NCBI GenBank assembly: GCA_036924085.1 | Contig: JAVGWX010000013.1 | Coordinates: 48,199,965-48,263,964, forward strand | Length of the DNA stretch: 64,000 bases | Source: Ariolimax columbianus | Taxonomy: Eukaryota > Mollusca > Gastropoda > Stylommatophora > Arionidae | Reading direction: 5' to 3' | Shown here: positions 57,600 to 64,000 of the stretch, one piece after another | Numbering within the stretch: position 1 is the first letter of the stretch | Layout: each line of letters begins with the position of its first letter | Program-made: the position numbers and the translations under genes | Notes under the pieces: generated by a model | Databases searched by the model: none | The model's input: the letters and a program-made list of their open reading frames with translations, nothing else | What the model was told of the DNA's origin: nothing

Positions 57600-58255
57600 G
57601 ATAGTTATTAAAGTTGTAAATATGTTGTTTCGAATGCCCACAATGGGGACTCTTATATGCGCCCTGAAAAGCGCGTTAAGTGGCGGGTTGCAGTAGCTTT
57701 TCTCTCATCTCGAGCGTGCTGATGAAGGTGGAACGGTATTCTCCAGGCGGTTGTGCTATGCTTGGCTTCATCTGCGTGTTGCTCACTACTACGGAGATCA
57801 TGTCGAACCTCACCTTGTTCGCCAGACTGTTGTCCTCGAGAACAGCCTGTTTCCAGAACGAGTATGTCAGGTGAGGGTCTTGGTCAGTATATTTCTCCTG
57901 ACCCTGGCTAACAATCTCTGATCAGTGTGTTTTGTCTGACCAGACGTTAGCCTCATCGTCCCGTCAGGTGAGGGTCTTGGTCAGTATATTTCTCCTGACC
58001 CTGGCTAACAATCTCTGATCAGTGTGTTTTGTCTGACCAGACGTTAGCCTCATCGTCCCGTCAGGTGAGGGTCTTGGCCAGTATATTTCTCCTGACCCTG
58101 GCTAACAATCTCTGATCAGTGTGTTTTGTCTGACCAGACGTTAGCCTCATCGTCCCGTCAGGTGAGGGTCTTGGCCAGTATATTTCTCCTGACCCTGGCT
58201 AACAATCTCTGATCAGTGTGTTTTGTCTGACCAGACGTTAGCCTCGTCCCACGTT
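57600..58255 (+). mobile_element. dispersed family A copy with 97-bp core, four units
   Basis: The head (TTGTTTCGAATGCCCACAATG, GCGCCCTGAAAAGCGCGTTA, GGTTGTGCTATGCTTGGCTT, GAGATCATGTCGAACCTCAC) is followed by four near-identical 97-bp units starting near 57867, 57964, 58061 and 58158. Each 97-bp unit contains diverged 37-bp core sequence (GTATATTTCTCCTGACCCTG). Confidence 0.8.
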
Positions 58256-58294
58256 GTTAATATAAAAACAATATGAGATGGCCGGAAGAGATCA

Positions 58295-58545
58295 TAAGCC
58301 TGAATCGGGGAAGAAGAGAGATTACATGGGAAAGAAGAGAGATACAATGGGGAAGAAGAGAGATTAAATAGGGAAGAAGAGAGATAAAATGGGGAAGAAG
58401 AGAGATAAAATGGGAAAGAAGAAAGATAAAATGGGGAAGAAGAGAGATTAAATGGGGAAGAAGAGAGATAAAATGGGAAAGAAGAAAGATAAAATGGGGA
58501 AGAAGAGAGATTAAATGGGGAAGAAGATAGAAGGGATTAGCGCTA
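58295..58545. repeat. ~21-bp purine-rich tandem repeat
   Basis: GGGGAAGAAGAGAGATAAAAT and variants, about 11 copies. Confidence 0.9.
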
Positions 58546-58654
58546 TGGGGTGGCAGGTTGGAAAGGGAAGAGATGTGCGTTTTGGGAAGGTGGTTCAAAC
58601 CTTGAGTTTGAGGGTGGAAGTGGCAGTGAGCGAGTTGAAAGGAAATTGGAAGAG

Positions 58655-60262
58655 AGGATTGAAGGTAAGTGGTGATGAGAGGATTGAAGGTGGGAGGTGA
58701 TGAGAGGATTGATGGTGGGAGGTGATGAGAGGATTGATGGTGGGAGGTGATGAGAGGATTGATGGTGGGAGGTGATGAGAGGATTGATGGTGGGAGGTGA
58801 TGAGAGGATTGATGGTGGGAGGTGATGAGAGGATTGATGGTGGGAGGTGATGAGAGGATTGATGGTGGGAGGTGATGAGAGGATTGATGGTGGGAGGTGA
58901 TGAGAGGATTGATGGTGGGAGGTGATGAGAGGATTGATGGTGGGAGGTGATGAGAGGATTGATGGTGGGAGGTGATGAGAGGATTGATGGTGGGAGGTGA
59001 TGAGAGGATTGATGGTGGGAGGTGATGAGAGGATTGATGGTGGGAGGTGATGAGAGGATTGATGGTGGGAGGTGATGAGAGGATTGATGGTGGGAGGTGA
59101 TGAGAGGATTGATGGTGGGAGGTGATGAGAGGATTGATGGTGGGAGGTGATGAGAGGATTGATGGTGGGAGGTGATGAGAGGATTGATGGTGGGAGGTGA
59201 TGAGAGGATTGATGGTGGGAGGTGATGAGAGGATTGATGGTGGGAGGTGATGAGAGGATTGATGGTGGGAGGTGATTAGAGGATTGATGGTGGGAGGTGA
59301 TGAGAGGATTGATGGTGGGAGGTGATGAGAGGATTGATGGTGGGAGGTGATGAGAGGATTGAAGGTGGGAGGTGATGAGAGGATTGATGGTGGGAGGTGA
59401 TGAGAGGATTGATGGTGGGAGGTGATGAGAGGATTGATGGTGGGAGGTGATGAGAGGATTGATGGTGGGAGGTGATGAGAGGATTGATGGTGGGAGGTGA
59501 TGAGAGGATTGATGGTGGGAGGTGATGAGAGGATTGATGGTGGGAGGTGATGAGAGGATTGATGGTGGGAGGTGATGAGAGGATTGATGGTGGGAGGTGA
59601 TGAGAGGATTGATGGTGGGAGGTGATGAGAGGATTGATGGTGGGAGGTGATGAGAGGATTGATGGTGGGAGGTGATGAGAGGATTGATGGTGGGAGGTGA
59701 TGAGAGGATTGATGGTGGGAGGTGATGAGAGGATTGATGGTGGGAGGTGATGAGAGGATTGATGGTGGGAGGTGATGAGAGGATTGATGGTGGGAGGTGA
59801 TGAGAGGATTGATGGTGGGAGGTGATGAGAGGATTGATGGTGGGAGGTGATGAGAGGATTGATGGTGGGAGGTGATGAGAGGATTGATGGTGGGAGGTGA
59901 TGAGAGGATTGATGGTGGGAGGTGATGAGAGGATTGATGGTGGGAGGTGATGAGAGGATTGATGGTGGTAGGTGATGAGAGGATTGATGGTGGGAGGTGA
60001 TGAGAGGTTTGATGGTGGGAGGTGATGAGAGGATTGATGGTGGGAGGTGATGAGAGGATTGATGGTGGGAGGTGATGAGAGGATTGATGGTGGGAGGTGA
60101 TGAGAGGATTGATGGTGGGAGGTGATGAGAGGATTGATGGTGGGAGGTGATGAGAGGATTGATGGTGGGAGGTGATGAGAGGATTGATGGTGGGAGGTGA
60201 TGAGAGGATTGATGGTGGGAGGTGATGAGAGGATTGATGGTGGGAGGTGATGAGAGGATTGG
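58655..60262. repeat. 25-bp minisatellite, ~64 near-identical copies
   Basis: Unit TGGGAGGTGATGAGAGGATT + GATGG. Only a handful of variant units are seen in 1.6 kb (for example near 59275, 59355, 59968 and 60008), so it is the most homogeneous array here. Because it is long and uniform, the copy number in the assembly may be wrong. Confidence 0.97.
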
Positions 60263-60863
60263 AGGAAAATGGGTGGGGGAAGGGAGGGGGGGGGGTAGCA
60301 GTGTGTTGGGTTTGTTAAAGGGTGGAGAGATCGGCCGGTTTAGGAGGAAAGTGATAGATGGATTGATAGGTGGATTGATAGGGAAAGAAATGGGCTAGTT
60401 GGAGGGGGGGGGGAGGTGTTGGATCAGTTGAGGCAGGAAGAGCGGAAGGTTAAAAAGGATAGTGTTGGGTGGGTTGAGGGAGTGCATGTTTTAGGGTGGA
60501 GTAGGTGTGTAATTTAATTGGGGCGTGAAGCTGGGGATGGGAAATGTTCTAACTAATGTTGTCGTTTCTTTGACATTGTGATGTTTGGTTTATGAGCAGA
60601 TGCTCTTTTCTGGTCTGGTAGTCTCCTGTGTCTACTTCGTTCCTTCTACTCAATTCTTCTGTTTGTTTGTGTTTTTTTCGCTGCCACACATACTTCACTG
60701 GTGATTAATTTCTTCTTACAGCAAGCTTACAGTCACTCTTGCTACATCCCTGGGTACAGGATAATCTAGGCGTGTGTAACCCTATCGGTAGTGTACTACA
60801 AGTCTTAACAACAATCTCACCAATTCTGAGATTCCTACAATCGACCTATTTGTTGTAATCTAG

Positions 60864-60948
60864 GTACCAATCGAGAGGAGGGGTCCACCGGGGTCTTTGT
60901 GTATGACAAGGACAAGAATAGCACCACTGCCCCCACAGAGAGCATGTC
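60864..60948 (+). CDS. possible further exon, phase conflict
   Basis: Flanked by TGTTGTAATCTAG and GTAAGTAAAT. One frame reads TNREEGSTGVFVYDKDKNST, acidic and Ser/Thr-rich, another VPIERRGPPG. Joined to the phase-2 donor at 57464 it would meet a TGA after about 13 codons. Joining from a weak internal donor (GGTCCAC|GTGTAC) in the previous exon would restore the TNREEG frame. It may also be a chance pair of splice-like signals. Confidence 0.3.
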
Positions 60949-61244
60949 GTAAGTAAATATCAGAAGTAAATTGGAAACAAAATATTACAGTAGAATTCCG
61001 CAACACACGACGAGGCAAAATATTATCTCGGGACTGTCATTGCTTAAAAGAAATATGCAACTGTTTGACCACAACGAATTAACGAAAGAGTGTCTCCAAG
61101 TAAACAATCAGACGAGTTTATTCTCACTGTTGGGGTAGTCAAGATGTTCTAAAAGCTGGGGATTGCATGCTGATTCACCACTTCTGTCACCACGTCGTGT
61201 GCTGGCCATCTTTGTTTATTTCACGCACAACAGAAACATAATAT

Positions 61245-61335
61245 ATGCATTACCGGAGATTCGATCCGATGTCCTCCTTGCTAGCAGGCAGTCATGGAAA
61301 CCATTCAGCCAAATTAAGCTGCTCTAGTAGCCTCT
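61245..61335 (-). mobile_element. possible tRNA-derived SINE head
   Basis: On the - strand, TTTGGCTGAATGGTTTCCAT and GGATCGAATCTCCGG resemble Pol III A and B boxes about 40 bases apart. Confidence 0.35.
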
Positions 61336-61389
61336 TTCAGCTAAGGCTGACGATAGGACCTTGGAGGTAATTCTCTGCTAAGCCTTTTT

Positions 61390-62050
61390 CAATTGTATTG
61401 AAATTGTATTGTTGTCGCTCCACTTCTCCGTGTTGGAAGAGCTTATTTTCACGAAGCTTGAAGTGGCTCTTCAGGGTACATCTCCACTTTTATCGCCCCA
61501 CAGCTTCGTCTTCCCAGGATGTCAGATTCATGTCCAAGTCCTTCATATCACGCTTGCACACATCTTTGAACCTCAACTGTGATCGGTCCACTGTTCTATT
61601 GCCATCCGTCAACTGATACATTTGGGAATGCGACCGTCTTTCAAGTGGTGAACTTCTTATTTTTTCTTTCTTTCTATTGTTCTTTTCGCTTACACTGTCA
61701 TGTCTTTCAGCGTCAGGTAATGACGATATCTCTAGAACGAGCCCTACTGTGTGAATCGTGCACAGTGGCATTCACCGCCTCAGAAATTTCTGTAAGACAC
61801 CTTTTTCGTGGTTTGCCTTTGGCCTTGAATCCGTTGTAATCTAAATAGCATTGCTTGTTGGTGGGTGCTTTGTGGTAGTAGTCTTGTTACATGGCCAAAC
61901 CATTTTAGTTTCTATCTTTTAATGTAGTCTAATACTGGTGTTGTTCCTACTAGTCTCCTGATGACGTCGTTTCTGATCATGTCTCTCCTTGTTACGCCCA
62001 ACATTTCTCGTATACATTTCATTTTCGTTGTTACGAAGTGTCGTTTGATG
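61390..62050 (-). pseudogene. LINE C-terminal region
   Basis: On the - strand: CIREMLGVTRRDMIRNDVIR, LKWFGHV, then RSQLRFKDVCKRDMKDLDMN and LTSWEDEA. This is the usual C-terminal order of a LINE ORF2. The same CKRDM segment is in the direct repeats at 13.3 and 20.8 kb. Confidence 0.7.
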
Positions 62051-62217
62051 TTAGTGTCCAGAGACGAACAAGACGTTTAAAAAATGTTGTATTGATTAAT
62101 CAAATTTCATATTTTGAATTCTTAAAACGTATTCTCAGCTTTAAAACGTAATGCCCGGAAAACAAAAATAAGCAACCTTCACAATCCACTGGCAACCGAA
62201 AGGTTGCAAAACAGATT

Positions 62218-62998
62218 TCCTTAACCAGGGGTTCTCAACCTTTTAGGATTGCGAGCACCGTTAACGATTAATAATAAGTGAGCGAGTACAGTGCAATCTA
62301 ATAGGTTTCCTTTTTTAAAAACAATACATTTTTAAACCACTCACAGGGTTAATAATATCCTGGAGCTTGAAAGTCACTCAGAAGTTCAGTGATGTCTAAT
62401 GAGATGTCGCTTGTAGCTACACGTAAACAGTCTTGCAGGTGGGGGATCAGTTAATCGATATCGTGCTTTGTTCTTGAGGTATTTCATAAGTGAGCAAACT
62501 TTTCCGCACAGGTAGGTCGTCCTGAACATAGCCAGACATTTGAGAGAAACACTCAGCAGTATTTGGAAACTTTTTGTATCTTCTACTCCCAAAAAATGTT
62601 GTGAATTTCTCCTCTTCAAGCAAATATTTAAGCGTTAAGGAGGATTGGACATCTACCAATTCAAGTACCCTTGATGCAGCACAACAGTGACACTGACCAG
62701 CATCGGAGAAACCTACTGATCAAGTCAGCAGTGTGAAATATATTAGAATATAGAGCGATAAATACGTTTACTGGCAGCAAACGTGCAATGTAATAACTTT
62801 TAGGTCGCCTAAATAAAATGGATAGATAGCAACATCATTACTATGGGTTTGACAACAACAAAGTTTCAATTGAAAAACGGGTCTCACGAGGGTTGGTGCC
62901 CGCGAGCCCTTTTTTGCTTGCATGAAGCGAGTACCAAATGTTATTAAAAGAGCACCAACGTGGTCGCGACCACCAGGTTGAGAATGCCTGTCCTAAAC
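62218..62998. mobile_element. hAT-family DNA transposon, internally deleted
   Basis: Terminal repeats CAGGGGTTCTCAACCT (from 62226) and AGGTTGAGAATGCCTG (to 62990) are inverted with two mismatches. The flanks TCCTTAAC (62218-62225) and TCCTAAAC (62991-62998) form an 8-bp target duplication with one difference, the length typical of hAT. At 765 bp it is far shorter than an autonomous copy. Confidence 0.85.
62386..62660 (-). pseudogene. hAT transposase C-terminal remnant
   Basis: LSVSLKCLAMFRTTYLCGKV then SLMKYLKNKARYRLTD resemble the hAT dimerisation domain ('LSxFGSTYxCExxFSxMKxIKxKxRxRLTD') found in ZBED/SCAND3-like transposases. A frame change splits it. Confidence 0.7.
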
Positions 62999-63519
62999 CA
63001 TTGAAGACTTGACCAGAAAACAGATTAGAGCTGCTTTCTGTCAGTTAAAGGGGAGTAATCCTTAGTTTATTAACAGCAAGTCTGTCGTTTCATGACTTCT
63101 CTCCCTTGTTTAGTCTTCTCCAAAGTGTAATCCAGAGATTTGTTATTCAGGTGAAGTCAAGTTTGCTAATCCTCTTACGTCTCTCTGTGTTTTATGGCAT
63201 TGCAACTTAGATTGACTGTACTGGATCTCTGATATTGTCAGTCTCATATGGTTTAATGATGTCTCGGCATATGTCTGTTGTGCCCCGTGTCAACCACACT
63301 GTTGCAGCTGTTGCTAGGAATATATTTCCATTTGCCGTTTAATTTCCCCCAACATCGTTGACGCTTTAGTGGATTTGACTTCCTCGTTAACAGTTCTTCT
63401 TAAGACACATTCTGGCCCTCAAATTCTTCTAATATCACAAGGTTTCCATGAAAGTAATGATGATATATCTCATTGCTCTTTTCCACATTTCTTCTACTTA
63501 TTTATATATCTACTTATGT

Positions 63520-63795
63520 CGTTAGCCGTCGTTGGGAGGTGTAGATATCATTCGTTCACTAGATGTGTAGCCGTTGTTGGAAGGTGCAGATATCATTCGC
63601 TCACTAGATGTGTAGCCGTTGTTGGGAGGTGTAGATATCATTCGCTCACTAGATGTGTAGCCGTTGTTGAGAGGTGTAGATATCATTCGCTCACTAGATG
63701 TGTAGCCGTTGTTGGGAGGTGTAGATATCATTCGCTCACTAGATGTGTAGCCGTTGTTGGGAGGTGTAGATATCATTCGCTCACTAGATGTGTCC
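63520..63795. repeat. 45-bp tandem repeat, six copies
   Basis: Unit GTAGCCGTTGTTGGGAGGTG + TAGATATCATTCGCTCACTAGATGT; open in frame on both strands because 45 is a multiple of three. Confidence 0.95.
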
Positions 63796-64000
63796 CCAAT
63801 GCTGTTGTAGTTAAGTAGTTCTTCAGTATCTTACTGAAACCGTCTATCCATCTTTTACTTGGTCTCTCTGTTGCTCTGTAACCTTCTTGTCCCGTGTCCG
63901 AACCATATTATTGTCTACCTTTCCATGTAACCCATACACGATGTTACGCTCACCTTGCCAGATTTCTTTGTATTGCTCTATACCCATCAATATGACCGCG

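Overview
The window reads as animal nuclear DNA, most likely from a lophotrochozoan and probably a gastropod mollusc. The reasons are: split exons of an animal gene, dense non-LTR retrotransposon debris, mariner and hAT transposons, a tRNA-derived SINE with a mollusc-style conserved body, and a long near-intact stretch of metazoan 18S rRNA sequence. No tool was run, so the taxon is an inference.

The only convincing host gene is on the + strand. An exon at 5688-6632 (exactly 315 codons, phase 0 at both ends) and an exon at 57238-57464 (phase 0 acceptor) match in order the two CxxC plus 'LKxxA' blocks I know from the N-terminal region of vertebrate KIF26A/KIF26B kinesins (relatives of worm VAB-8). 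If they are consecutive, a single intron of about 50.6 kb fills most of the window, and almost everything else here is intronic repeat DNA. A third possible exon at 60864-60948 does not fit in phase.

The most striking object is a non-LTR retrotransposon at 13725-20480 with an intact 1302-codon frame (AP endonuclease, reverse transcriptase, RNase H, C-terminal Cys/His motif). Its 5' part is 18S rRNA: the insertion starts only 10 nt before the mature 18S 5' end, runs about 1.2 kb along nearly normal 18S, and passes into three decayed 18S-like monomers, each carrying the same 8-9 bp hairpin. The insertion is flanked by a 707/799 bp direct repeat that looks like an extreme target-site duplication. 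A broken second copy (49688-55504, - strand) has the same 18S-leader junction, is truncated inside 18S, has an 8-9 bp duplication and sits inside a mariner remnant. Three fragments with related 3' ends (3343-3800, 26459-26570, 42335-42622) show that (GAA)n-tailed relatives are common here.

Region by region: 1-1259 mariner remnant; 1.3-5.65 kb LINE 3' fragments and pyrimidine-rich repeats; 5.69-6.83 kb host exon and its duplicated splice-site repeat; 7-13 kb SINE, LINE fragments and a dispersed 37-bp-repeat family; 13.0-21.3 kb the 18S-linked retrotransposon with its long flanking repeats; 21.3-26.6 kb LINE debris and a 34-bp minisatellite; 26.6-28.6 kb a 24-bp array; 28.7-34 kb simple repeats, a G-rich array and a 40-bp array; 35.2-41.4 kb arrays of 37, 34, 34 and 23 bp with dispersed repeats; 41.6-47.1 kb a decayed LINE 3' end, a LINE with a twin-priming type inversion, and 30-bp and 45-bp arrays grown from LINE coding sequence; 47.1-49.3 kb pyrimidine-rich arrays; 49.6-55.9 kb mariner with the nested second 18S-linked copy; 56.2-57.0 kb LINE; 57.2 kb host exon; 57.6-60.3 kb tandem arrays; 61.2-63.0 kb LINE end and a hAT element; 63.5-63.8 kb a 45-bp array.

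Stretches over 300 bases in which I recognise nothing are 1260-2030, 2115-2660, 8840-9040, 9640-10265, 11700-12180, 12600-13017, 22360-22690, 23620-24290, 25720-26450, 29010-29660, 30990-31600, 33770-34120, 39235-39720, 40400-40880, 42625-43050, 49215-49640, 60265-60860 and 63000-63515.
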